Assembly (NCBI GenBank): GCA_945860325.1
Contig: CAMARL010000140.1
Location: 1 to 5,333, forward strand
Direction: 5' to 3'
Length of the DNA stretch: 5,333 bases
DNA from: Spirosoma fluviale
GTDB taxonomy: Bacteria > Bacteroidota > Bacteroidia > Cytophagales > Spirosomataceae
The notes under the pieces: generated by a model
Databases searched by the model: none
What the model was told of the DNA's origin: nothing
The model's input: only the letters and a program-made list of their open reading frames with translations
Program-made: the position numbers and the translations under genes
Part shown: positions 1 through 5,333 of the stretch, in pieces
How the letters are laid out: every line of letters starts with the position of its first letter
How positions within the stretch are numbered: position 1 is the stretch's first letter

Positions 1-291
1 GAAAGGACTAATATTATTGGCATTCAGAAATCCTTAGGTGCGAAAAATTATTTTATTTTATTCCAATTTTTGTTTGAAGCTATATTTCTAAGCTTGATTG
101 GGGGATTAGTTGGTATAGGGCTAGTCGTTCTCATTACTTATATACCGCAAGATGCACTTCCACTCCAATTAACATTCGGAAATATTAGTAAAGGATTGCT
201 TATTTCTAGCTTTATAGGCATTTTATCCGGTATTGTACCGGCTTGGGTTGCCGCTAAGATGGATCCGGTGATCGCTATCAGATCAAAGTAA
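1..291 (+). CDS. ABC transporter permease, MacB/FtsX family (C-terminal part, cut by window edge)
   Basis: The reading frame is open from base 1, so the 5' end lies outside the window; 96 residues remain before TAA. It opens with ERTNIIGIQKSLGAK, the cytoplasmic coupling segment that MacB/FtsX-type permeases carry just before their second-last transmembrane region (family form: ERTxEIGIxKxLGA). Two hydrophobic stretches follow, at about residues 27-47 and 63-83 of the fragment, and the protein ends with PAWVAAKMDPVIAIRSK, the usual PAxxAAxxxPxxALR finish of this family. Such permeases pair with an ATPase in the inner membrane and drive mechanical transport of lipoproteins, macrolides or peptides, or signal to cell-wall enzymes. 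The substrate cannot be told from this fragment, and the partner ATPase is not in the window. A TTG at 70 could be read as a start, but the conserved coupling motif lies upstream of it, so the true start is before base 1. A strong hairpin terminator follows 20 bases after the stop. Confidence 0.93.
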   Translation, partial: ERTNIIGIQKSLGAKNYFILFQFLFEAIFLSLIGGLVGIGLVVLITYIPQDALPLQLTFGNISKGLLISSFIGILSGIVPAWVAAKMDPVIAIRSK

Positions 292-310
292 AACTTAATA
301 TATACTTACA

Positions 311-346
311 TAAAGAAGCCTGCCATGTAGATGGCAGGCTTCTTTA
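311..346. terminator. Hairpin terminator between convergent genes (probably bidirectional)
   Basis: Bases 311-326 and 331-346 are perfect inverted repeats (16 bp) around a GTAG loop; the stem contains a GC-rich core GCCTGCCAT and ends in TTCTTTA on both strands. It lies 20 bases after the ABC permease stop and 17 bases from the mdh stop, so the two transcripts run into it from opposite sides. The U-rich part on each strand is short (TTCTTT) and belongs to the stem arm, which is common for bidirectional terminators. Confidence 0.9.
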
Positions 347-363
347 ATAGCTAAAATAAGATC

Positions 364-1299
364 TTATAGAGCTAGTGTTTCCAAAACCGCATTCATATTT
401 CTAACGGCATCGGCTGATTTATTGAAAGTAGCTTGTTCTTCTTCGGTCAATTTATAATCAATGATTTTTTCCCAACCGTTCTTGCCTAAAATGACAGGAA
501 CGCCTAAACAAATGTCTTTTTGATTATATTCTCCATCCAAAGGAACGCAACAAGCCATGATCTTTTTTTCATCTCGCACAATGGCTTCTACTAAAGCTGC
601 TCCTGCGGCTCCTGGTGCGTACCAAGCAGATGTTCCTAAAAGGCCTGTTAAAGTTGCCCCGCCGACCATCGTATCTGCCACAACTTTATCCAAAGTTTCA
701 GCATCTAAAAACTGGCTTACAGGAACTCCATTATACGTAGCTAAACGTTTTAATGGAATCATGGTTGTATCTCCATGACCACCTATTACCGTACCTGAAA
801 TATCATTGATGGAAACATCCATGGCTTTGGCTAAATAGCATTTAAATCTAGCTGAGTCTAATGTGCCACCCATTCCAATAATACGGTGCTTATCCAATCC
901 AGCTATCGAATTGGTTAAATACGTCATGGTATCCATCGGATTTGAAATAATTACGATAATCGGATTTTTAGAATATTTAAGGATGTTTTCAACCACACTT
1001 TTTACAATTCCTGCATTGACGCCAATTAACTCTTCACGCGTCATTCCCGGTTTGCGCGGTAAACCTGAAGTGATCACAACGACATCAGAATTAGCCGTTT
1101 TTGTATAGTCATTTGTTGACCCAATTAGCTTAGTATCAAAACCTAATAAGCTGGCTGTTTGATACATGTCTAATGTTTTTCCTTCAGCGATACCTTCTTT
1201 GATATCTAATAAAACTAATTCATCTGCTAATTCTTTTCTTGCGATATTGTCAGCGCATGTGGCTCCAACAGCACCTGCTCCTACTACGGTAATTTTCAT
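364..1299 (-). CDS. mdh: Malate dehydrogenase, NAD-dependent (LDH-like type)
   Basis: This enzyme interconverts malate and oxaloacetate with NAD in the cytoplasm, in the TCA cycle. The 311 residues match the usual length of the LDH-like MDH group. What is seen: a Rossmann glycine motif GAGAVGA at residues 7-13, with D32 ending strand beta2 as expected for NAD rather than NADP preference; the active-site loop GLPRKPGMTREE at 79-90, where R82 and R88 fit the two substrate arginines (R82 sits where lactate dehydrogenases have Gln, which argues for malate); ISNPMD at 118-123 with N120; D148 and R151 in GTLDSARF; and the catalytic H175 in GGHGDT. The start ATG at 1299 is chosen because MKITVVGAG is the normal N-terminus. 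A TTG 42 bases further upstream in the same frame would add an unconvincing 14 residues and overlaps the likely promoter box. It is transcribed alone, divergently from the ykvA-like gene, and ends at the shared hairpin. Confidence 0.97.
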   Translation of the reverse strand: MKITVVGAGAVGATCADNIARKELADELVLLDIKEGIAEGKTLDMYQTASLLGFDTKLIGSTNDYTKTANSDVVVITSGLPRKPGMTREELIGVNAGIVKSVVENILKYSKNPIIVIISNPMDTMTYLTNSIAGLDKHRIIGMGGTLDSARFKCYLAKAMDVSINDISGTVIGGHGDTTMIPLKRLATYNGVPVSQFLDAETLDKVVADTMVGGATLTGLLGTSAWYAPGAAGAALVEAIVRDEKKIMACCVPLDGEYNQKDICLGVPVILGKNGWEKIIDYKLTEEEQATFNKSADAVRNMNAVLETLAL

Positions 1300-1338
1300 T
1301 TTTAATAAATTTAGTATTAATTGGTTCAAAAAATTTCT

Positions 1339-1346
1339 CAAAATTA
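1339..1346 (-). promoter_or_regulatory. Candidate -7 promoter box of mdh (TAATTTTG)
   Basis: Read on the - strand, bases 1346 to 1339 are TAATTTTG, an exact match to the Bacteroidota -7 consensus TAnnTTTG. It lies 39 bases upstream of the mdh ATG, giving an expected 5' leader of roughly 30 bases. No clear TTTG (-33) element is seen at the proper distance upstream (around 1365-1375, where the - strand reads mostly A and T), so the call rests on the -7 box and its position. It supports the ATG at 1299, because the in-frame TTG at 1341 lies inside the box. Confidence 0.5.
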
Positions 1347-1406
1347 CGACAAAAGAGCTAATAATTAAATGATTTTTTCGTTAACCTGATGAATAAGGAT
1401 GATACA

Positions 1407-1431
1407 ACTAAAATTTTAAAATGATTTTAGT
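1407..1431. repeat. Short inverted repeat upstream of the ykvA-like gene
   Basis: ACTAAAAT (1407-1414) and ATTTTAGT (1424-1431) form a perfect 8-base inverted repeat with a 9-base spacer in the divergent mdh/ykvA spacer, touching the candidate box TATATTTA at 1431-1438. It could be an operator or a weak hairpin. In DNA this AT-rich, such a repeat can also arise by chance, so no function is claimed. Confidence 0.3.
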
Positions 1432-1456
1432 ATATTTAAAAGTTAAAATCTAATTT

Positions 1457-1876
1457 ATGACCCGTAATATGAGTTTTATTAACAGAATCCTAGACTCTAA
1501 ATACTTTAAAGAAGCTTTGCAAAAGGGGGAGGATATTATTCAAAAAGACCAATTGGGTTTGTTGAATTTAATTAAGCGCGCACTTCAGAAAGTAACTGAA
1601 ACAGCAGCTAATAGTAATTTGACTGTTGTCAAGCTTCTTAATCACTATATTGTACTATTTAGTCAAATGATTAAGGCCTATGTTCAAGGAACTTATCGAA
1701 AACTTCCTGCAATTGCTTTGGCGAAAATAGCAGCTGTTTTAATTTATTTTATATCTCCATTTGATTTCATACCTGATGTTTTACCTATTATTGGTTTTAC
1801 GGATGATTTAGCTCTAGTACTTTGGGTTGGAAAATCAATAAAGAATGAATTGGATGAATTTGAAAAGCAATTGTAA
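1457..1876 (+). CDS. YkvA/DUF1232 family small membrane protein
   Basis: A 139-residue protein whose C-terminal half carries the DUF1232 (YkvA) signature at about residues 84-121: a hydrophobic helix IALAKIAAVLIYFIS running into SPFDFIPDVLPIIGFTDDLAL, with the family's conserved SPxDxIPD and G-x-x-DD elements. The first 80 residues are mostly helical and charged, without a signal peptide, and end with RKLPAIAL before the hydrophobic segment. The function of this family is not established; it is generally regarded as a membrane-associated protein. The start at 1457 gives MTRNMSFINR; an ATG at 1469 would remove four residues and cannot be excluded. A variant promoter box TATATTTA lies at 1431-1438. 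It stands 70 bases upstream of tatA on the same strand with no terminator hairpin seen between them, so read-through into tatA is possible. A link to Tat export is only positional. Confidence 0.88.
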   Translation: MTRNMSFINRILDSKYFKEALQKGEDIIQKDQLGLLNLIKRALQKVTETAANSNLTVVKLLNHYIVLFSQMIKAYVQGTYRKLPAIALAKIAAVLIYFISPFDFIPDVLPIIGFTDDLALVLWVGKSIKNELDEFEKQL

Positions 1877-1917
1877 TCTTTTGATTTTTAATTTGAGGAT
1901 TTTTAATTAGGATTGAA

Positions 1918-1925
1918 TATATTTA
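1918..1925 (+). promoter_or_regulatory. Candidate -7 box of tatA (TATATTTA)
   Basis: TATATTTA matches the Bacteroidota -7 consensus TAnnTTTG at seven of eight positions and ends 21 bases before the tatA ATG. A TTTG at 1892-1895 could serve as the -33 element, with a 22-base gap that is at the long end of what is usual. The same octamer occurs at 1431-1438 before the ykvA-like gene, also about 20 bases before its ATG. Chance matches are common in AT-rich spacers. Confidence 0.3.
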
Positions 1926-1946
1926 CACAATTAAAATTTAGAAAAT

Positions 1947-2153
1947 ATGAACACAGCAAGTATATTATTGTTTTTGAACGGTTTAGGTGGCGGAGAATTG
2001 TTACTTATCGGATTAGCCATATTATTGTTTTTTGGCGGTAAAAAATTACCTGAACTAATGCGAGGATTAGGTAAAGGTATTCGTGAATTTCAAGATGCCA
2101 AAAATGAAGTTAAAGATCAGATCAATAAAGAATTAGACGAAACTAAAAAATAG
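1947..2153 (+). CDS. tatA: Sec-independent (twin-arginine) protein translocase subunit TatA
   Basis: TatA oligomerises in the inner membrane with TatC to move folded proteins carrying RR signal peptides to the periplasm. The 68-residue protein has the full TatA plan: a short N-terminal part; one transmembrane helix at about residues 17-29 (ELLLIGLAILLFF), starting with the conserved Glu17; a Gly-Gly hinge at 30-31; KKLPEL at 32-37; and an amphipathic helix RGLGKGIREFQDAK (39-52) in which F48 fits the conserved Phe of this helix. A short charged tail (53-68) is rich in Lys, Glu and Asp. The roughly 14 residues before the membrane helix make it slightly longer at the N-terminus than E. coli TatA. 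No Shine-Dalgarno sequence precedes the ATG. No tatC is in the window, so the rest of the translocase must be encoded elsewhere. TatA cannot be firmly separated from TatE or TatB-like paralogues by sequence alone, but the FFGG hinge and short tail favour TatA. Confidence 0.95.
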   Translation: MNTASILLFLNGLGGGELLLIGLAILLFFGGKKLPELMRGLGKGIREFQDAKNEVKDQINKELDETKK

Positions 2154-2177
2154 TTTTATTTTATTCTTTTTTTAAAT

Positions 2178-2206
2178 GCATAGTTGGATCTTCCAACTAT
2201 GCTTTT
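2178..2206 (+). terminator. Rho-independent terminator after tatA
   Basis: GCATAGTTGGA (2178-2188) and TCCAACTATGC (2192-2202) form a perfect 11-bp stem around a three-base TCT loop, followed by TTTT (2203-2206) and then GTGTTT. The A-rich AAAT before the stem can pair in part with the T run. It lies 24 bases after the tatA stop and ends about 25 bases before the gatA ATG. An in-frame extension of gatA would have to begin inside this stem, which argues against any gatA start upstream of 2232. Confidence 0.85.
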
Positions 2207-2231
2207 GTGTTTAATTGAACCCCCATTTTTA

Positions 2232-3632
2232 ATGGAAAATTTTCCGAAGCCTTATTCAGAAATAAGAAATAATTTATTTCAAGGTACGTTATCCTGTGTT
2301 GATTTGGTTAGGCAATATTTAAGTCGAATCGATGCTTTAAATGAACAATTAAATGTTTTTTTAGAAGTCTATTCGGAGGAAGCTCTTGCCTCAGCGAGTT
2401 TAATTGACCAAAAAATTAAAGATGGGAATGCGGGTAAATTAGCTGGAATGGTCATAGGCTTGAAAGATTTACTTTGTTATCAAGATCACGGGGCCCAAGC
2501 GGGAAGTCAAATCCTACATGGATTTAAATCTACTTTTTCAGCTACAGCAGTCCAACGAATTATTAGTGAAGATGCGATCATTATTGGCAGACAAAATTGT
2601 GATGAGTTTGGGATGGGATCGACCAATGAAAATTCATCTTTTGGGCCTGTTTTAAATTATTCGCATACAAATCATGTTTCTGGGGGTAGCTCAGGTGGTT
2701 CAGCTGTAGCTGTCCAGGCAGAAATGTGTCATCTTTCATTAGGTACGGATACGGGAGGTTCAATCCGTATGCCAGCATCTTTTTGTGGAATTTCTGGACT
2801 TAAACCTACTTATGGACTTGTTTCCCGCTGGGGATTAATTGCTTATGCATCTTCTTTTGATTCGATTGGGCCCATGTGTCACCATCCCGCTGATCTTAAG
2901 CTAGTTATGGATATCATTTCGGGTCCTGATGAATTTGATAGTACGGTCAGCAGCTTAGATAAGAAAGAATTTATACCCCAAAAACGACTAGCCTACATTA
3001 AAGAGATTGTCGAGCATCCAAGTTTACAAAAAGAAATTAAAGACCAATTTTTTCTTAACGTTGAGCAATTAAAACAAAAAGGTTTCGTTGTGGAATCTGT
3101 TGATTTTGCTTACATAGATCAAATGTTACCCACCTATTATGTCTTAACTACAGCTGAGGCCAGTTCTAACCTGTCAAGGTTTGATGGAGTTAAATTTGGC
3201 CAAAGAACTCAAAGTCCTCGTGATTTAATGGACCTGTATAAAAAAACAAGGAATGAGGGTTTTGGTGAGGAGGTTAAACGCAGAATCATGCTGGGCACCT
3301 TTGTCTTAAGCGCTAATTATTATGATGCTTATTACACAAAGGCGCAAAAAGTTAGAAGGTTAATTAAAGAGCGTACGGATGCGATTTTGAATGATTTTGA
3401 TTTTATCATTTCGCCAACTACCTCTTCTACCGCGTATCGTTTAGGAGAAAAAACACTTGATCCTCTTCAGATGTATTTAGGGGATTTATTTACCGTACAG
3501 GCAAATGTGACTGGATTGCCCGCTATTACAGTTCCTGCTGGACAGGACTTAAATGGACTTTCGATTGGATTTCAGGCAATGGGACCAGCTTATTCAGAGG
3601 ATGAATTGGTTGATTTTACTTCATATTTATAA
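2232..3632 (+). CDS. gatA: Glutamyl-tRNA(Gln)/aspartyl-tRNA(Asn) amidotransferase subunit A
   Basis: GatA is the glutaminase subunit of GatCAB. It releases ammonia from glutamine so that GatB can convert misacylated Glu-tRNA(Gln) (or Asp-tRNA(Asn)) to the amidated form. The 466-residue product is an amidase-signature protein of normal GatA length. The Ser-cisSer-Lys triad is visible as K78 (GLKD), S153 (in GGSSGGS, 151-157) and S177 (in GTDTGGSIR, 171-179). The GatA-typical stretches NCDEFGMGSTNENSSFGP (122-139), RRIMLGT (350-356) and DLFTVQAN (418-425) are present; by their position the Arg and D418 match the residues that bind glutamine in S. aureus GatA (R358, D425). Usually conserved neighbours differ: KDL for KDN, VSGGSS for VPGGSS, and SIRMP for SIRQP. 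The ATG at 2232 (MENFPKPYSEI) is chosen because earlier in-frame TTG/ATG codons at 2184 and 2199 lie in the terminator stem. gatB and gatC are not in the window. A general amidase is the alternative, but less likely. Confidence 0.93.
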   Translation: MENFPKPYSEIRNNLFQGTLSCVDLVRQYLSRIDALNEQLNVFLEVYSEEALASASLIDQKIKDGNAGKLAGMVIGLKDLLCYQDHGAQAGSQILHGFKSTFSATAVQRIISEDAIIIGRQNCDEFGMGSTNENSSFGPVLNYSHTNHVSGGSSGGSAVAVQAEMCHLSLGTDTGGSIRMPASFCGISGLKPTYGLVSRWGLIAYASSFDSIGPMCHHPADLKLVMDIISGPDEFDSTVSSLDKKEFIPQKRLAYIKEIVEHPSLQKEIKDQFFLNVEQLKQKGFVVESVDFAYIDQMLPTYYVLTTAEASSNLSRFDGVKFGQRTQSPRDLMDLYKKTRNEGFGEEVKRRIMLGTFVLSANYYDAYYTKAQKVRRLIKERTDAILNDFDFIISPTTSSTAYRLGEKTLDPLQMYLGDLFTVQANVTGLPAITVPAGQDLNGLSIGFQAMGPAYSEDELVDFTSYL

Positions 3633-3641
3633 TATAATTCG

Positions 3642-3644
3642 TTG
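3642..3644 (+). other. Non-ATG (TTG) start codon of the lytic transglycosylase gene
   Basis: Between the gatA TAA (3630-3632) and the signal peptide there are only three sense codons (TAT, AAT, TCG) and then TTG, followed by AAA ATA AAG, which encodes the basic N-terminus of the signal peptide. The first in-frame ATG encodes residue 50, after the signal peptide and mature N-terminus. No Shine-Dalgarno sequence is seen, so initiation probably depends on ribosomes finishing gatA. Confidence 0.8.
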
Positions 3645-5078
3645 AAAATAAAGATCACATATTTACTGTATTTTTGCTTCCTATCAAGCTCTTTGTTTGG
3701 GCAGGTTAGGAGTTCATTTTTGCCTAATATTGATCGTAAGTTTATTGACTCTTTAGCTCGAATCGAACAGGGTGTGCCCACATCTTTAATGATTGACCCT
3801 TCCTTAATTCAGAACCGGTTAAAATCAATTCAAAATGTAATACCCCTTATTTACAATCAATATTCACATCAATATGTTGAATATTTTGCTTTTAAGAAGG
3901 CTGCATTTACTCAACATATGTTGGAAAAGCGCGATCTGTATTTTCCTATTTATGAAAAATACCTTAAGCAATACGGATTGCCTGATGAGTTGAAATATTT
4001 GTCTTTGATTGAATCTGGTCTTGAAACCAAAGCTTTATCCTTAAAAGGTGCGGGTGGTTTATGGCAATTTATGCCTTATACTGCTCGGGGTGATTTTGGA
4101 CTTCGAGTAGATTCTTATGTGGATGAGAGATTTGATCCTGAACGTGCCACGGAGGCGGCGTGTAAATATATGCGCCAATTATATCGAATTTTCGGAGATT
4201 GGCACATGGCCCTAGCCGCCTATAATACTGGCCCTGGGAATGTTAAACGGGCGATAAGGCGTTGTGGATCAACAAACTTTTGGGGTATTTACAATTGCCT
4301 TCCAAAGGAAACACGTAATTATGTTCCTCAATATATTGCGATTTCCTATATGATGAATTTTCATTGGGATCATGCCATTCAACCTCAGGAATGGGCTTTT
4401 CACATGCCTTCTGATACCTTACACTTGAAAGGATTTGTCAATTTAAAAGTATTATCGTCATTAGCTGGATTTTCTTTAGACACCTTCAGGGTTTTAAATC
4501 CCCATATTTTAGGTAATTCTATTCCATCGGATGTAGACAAGATTATTGTACGCATTCCTAAAGATAAATATGCTTTTTTTAAGGAAAATCGTTTAAAAAT
4601 TCTTGACTCGGCTAGTTATTTTGGGACGCGTAAGGTATTGGGGATTTCTTTAGGATCTATCGACTCAACCGCCGGACTTCGGATGTTGAAAAATTCAAAG
4701 AAAAAATATGTGGTTCGAAGAGGTGAGACTATTTATACAATCGCTCGTAATTTAGATGTTTCAGTGCTCGAATTAAAACGCATTAACCGTTTGCGGTCCA
4801 ATCGGCTAAAAAAGGGGAAATTGATTTATTATTTTGTAAAGGAATGGGTTGATATTGAAGAGTCAATTGCTTCTTCAAAGGTTGAAACTGATAAGAGTGA
4901 ATCAGTCGTAATAAAAGCAAAATCAAAAAGAAGAACTATTTATCACCGCGTAAGGCCAGGAGATACATTATCTCAAATTGCTGAGCAATACAATGGCAGC
5001 ACCATAGCAAAAATTAAAAAAATAAATAGACTTCGTTCTTCGGTTTTAAGGCCTGGAATGAGGTTAAAAATTTCATAA
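3642..5078 (+). CDS. MltD-like membrane-bound/periplasmic lytic transglycosylase with LysM repeats
   Basis: This enzyme cleaves the MurNAc-GlcNAc bond of peptidoglycan with formation of 1,6-anhydroMurNAc, acting in the periplasm. Residues 1-20 form a signal peptide (KIK, hydrophobic core, SSSLFG|Q); there is no lipobox, so it is probably not a lipoprotein. The GH23 SLT domain spans about residues 100-230, with catalytic E124 in LSLIESGLE, the GAGGLWQFMP motif (136-145), DERFDPE (161-167), the DWHMALAAYNTGPGNV motif (186-201), and ETRNYVPQYIA. After a degenerate LysM-like segment (about 262-305) come two clear LysM modules, about 355-399 (YVVRRGETIYTIA) and 434-478 (YHRVRPGDTLSQIA), joined by a Ser/Lys-rich linker. 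The start is TTG: the frame is closed by the gatA stop 9 bases upstream and the next ATG would remove the signal peptide. The gene lies in the same frame as gatA and is probably translationally coupled to it; ruvA follows after 1 base. The length of 478 fits MltD-type enzymes. Confidence 0.94.
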   Translation: MKIKITYLLYFCFLSSSLFGQVRSSFLPNIDRKFIDSLARIEQGVPTSLMIDPSLIQNRLKSIQNVIPLIYNQYSHQYVEYFAFKKAAFTQHMLEKRDLYFPIYEKYLKQYGLPDELKYLSLIESGLETKALSLKGAGGLWQFMPYTARGDFGLRVDSYVDERFDPERATEAACKYMRQLYRIFGDWHMALAAYNTGPGNVKRAIRRCGSTNFWGIYNCLPKETRNYVPQYIAISYMMNFHWDHAIQPQEWAFHMPSDTLHLKGFVNLKVLSSLAGFSLDTFRVLNPHILGNSIPSDVDKIIVRIPKDKYAFFKENRLKILDSASYFGTRKVLGISLGSIDSTAGLRMLKNSKKKYVVRRGETIYTIARNLDVSVLELKRINRLRSNRLKKGKLIYYFVKEWVDIEESIASSKVETDKSESVVIKAKSKRRTIYHRVRPGDTLSQIAEQYNGSTIAKIKKINRLRSSVLRPGMRLKIS

Positions 5079-5079
5079 A

Positions 5080-5333
5080 ATGATCGCATACCTACAAGGA
5101 AAATTAGCTTACAAAGACAGAGCGCATGTCATTATAGATGTTCAAGGTGTCGGCTATGACGTAAAAATTTCATTGCAAACCTATGATTCACTTTCTGAGG
5201 GTGATGAAAATTGTAAACTTTTTACCCATTTACAGATCAAAGAAGATGCACATACCCTTGTGGGTTTTTATGAAATGGACGAAAAGTTGTTATTCCTTGA
5301 TTTAATTAGTGTTTCAGGGGTAGGTGTTACAAC
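5080..5333 (+). CDS. ruvA: Holliday junction branch migration protein RuvA (N-terminal part, cut by window edge)
   Basis: RuvA tetramers bind the four-way junction and load the RuvB motor for branch migration in recombinational repair. The first 84 residues are present (the full protein is usually about 195-200). They start with MIAYLQGKLAYKD, the normal RuvA N-terminus, and cover the OB-fold domain I with the conserved VGYDV turn (24-28). The motif HLQIKEDAHTLVGF (50-63) has E55 and D56 at the same positions as the acidic-pin residues of E. coli RuvA. LLFLDLISVSGVG (70-82) enters the first helix-hairpin-helix. The ATG lies 1 base after the lytic transglycosylase stop, a spacing that indicates one transcript and coupled translation. 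In several gliding Bacteroidota ruvA lies next to sprA; whether that holds here cannot be seen. Confidence 0.97.
   Translation, partial: MIAYLQGKLAYKDRAHVIIDVQGVGYDVKISLQTYDSLSEGDENCKLFTHLQIKEDAHTLVGFYEMDEKLLFLDLISVSGVGVT

Noticed and set aside
1300..1341. Extension of mdh to a TTG at 1341 (14 extra residues)
   Set aside because: MDH of this type starts at MKITVVGAG, and the TTG lies within the candidate -7 promoter box TAATTTTG.
557..1372. Three + strand open frames (557-778, 863-1108, 1166-1372)
   Set aside because: They lie opposite mdh, whose catalytic motifs are intact on the - strand, and their translations resemble no known protein; they are antisense shadows.
2184..2231. Extension of gatA to TTG at 2184 or ATG at 2199
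   Set aside because: Both codons lie within the terminator stem after tatA, and the extra 16 residues are not GatA-like; ATG 2232 gives a normal N-terminus.
2581..2778. - strand open frame inside gatA
   Set aside because: It overlaps the most conserved amidase motif region of gatA on the other strand and has no recognisable features.
3232..3632. Possible truncation of the GatA C-terminus
   Set aside because: The protein runs through DLFTVQANVTGLPAITVP and the final IGFQAMGP segment and has 466 residues, so it is complete or at most a few residues short.
3590..3781. - strand open frame across the gatA/lytic transglycosylase junction
   Set aside because: It covers the end of gatA and the signal peptide of the next gene, both well supported; it has no family likeness.
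1..5333. Mobile element, CRISPR array, tRNA, riboswitch or toxin-antitoxin pair
   Set aside because: No transposase, direct-repeat array, clover-leaf sequence or small gene pair is visible; all gaps are under 160 bases and are accounted for by promoters, leaders and terminators.

Overview
The window is ordinary chromosomal DNA from a low-GC member of the Bacteroidota, probably of the Cytophagales type (inference). Supporting signs are AT-rich spacers, no Shine-Dalgarno sequences before the starts, a TAnnTTTG-type promoter box upstream of mdh, a 311-residue LDH-like malate dehydrogenase, and a secreted MltD-type lytic transglycosylase whose signal peptide ends in G|Q. No phage, transposon, CRISPR or tRNA/rRNA signal is visible. 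Coding density is high and every gap between genes is shorter than 160 bases.

Layout. The left edge (1-291) holds the C-terminal end of a MacB/FtsX-type ABC transporter permease on the + strand. A strong hairpin (311-346) separates it from the convergent malate dehydrogenase gene mdh (364-1299, - strand). The 157-base divergent spacer 1300-1456 carries the likely mdh promoter and the leader of a small membrane-protein gene of the YkvA/DUF1232 family (1457-1876, + strand). Next comes tatA (1947-2153), the pore-forming component of the twin-arginine translocase, followed by a rho-independent terminator (2178-2206).

The right half is a tightly packed + strand cluster. It consists of gatA (2232-3632, glutaminase subunit of the Glu-tRNA(Gln)/Asp-tRNA(Asn) amidotransferase), an mltD-like lytic transglycosylase with a TTG start only 9 bases after gatA (3642-5078), and ruvA (5080 to the window edge, Holliday-junction binding), which starts 1 base after the previous stop codon. 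These three genes are probably co-transcribed, although their jobs (tRNA-dependent amino acid supply, cell-wall cleavage, recombination) are not one pathway. This is a housekeeping cluster, not an evident dedicated system.

I found no previously undescribed system. The points most worth a second look are: substitutions at usually conserved positions near the GatA active site; a terminator placed directly in front of gatA with no clear promoter after it; a shared leader pattern in front of the ykvA-like gene and tatA; two LysM repeats sharing an identical hexapeptide written entirely in different codons; and the non-ATG start of the mltD-like gene, which lies in the same frame as gatA.
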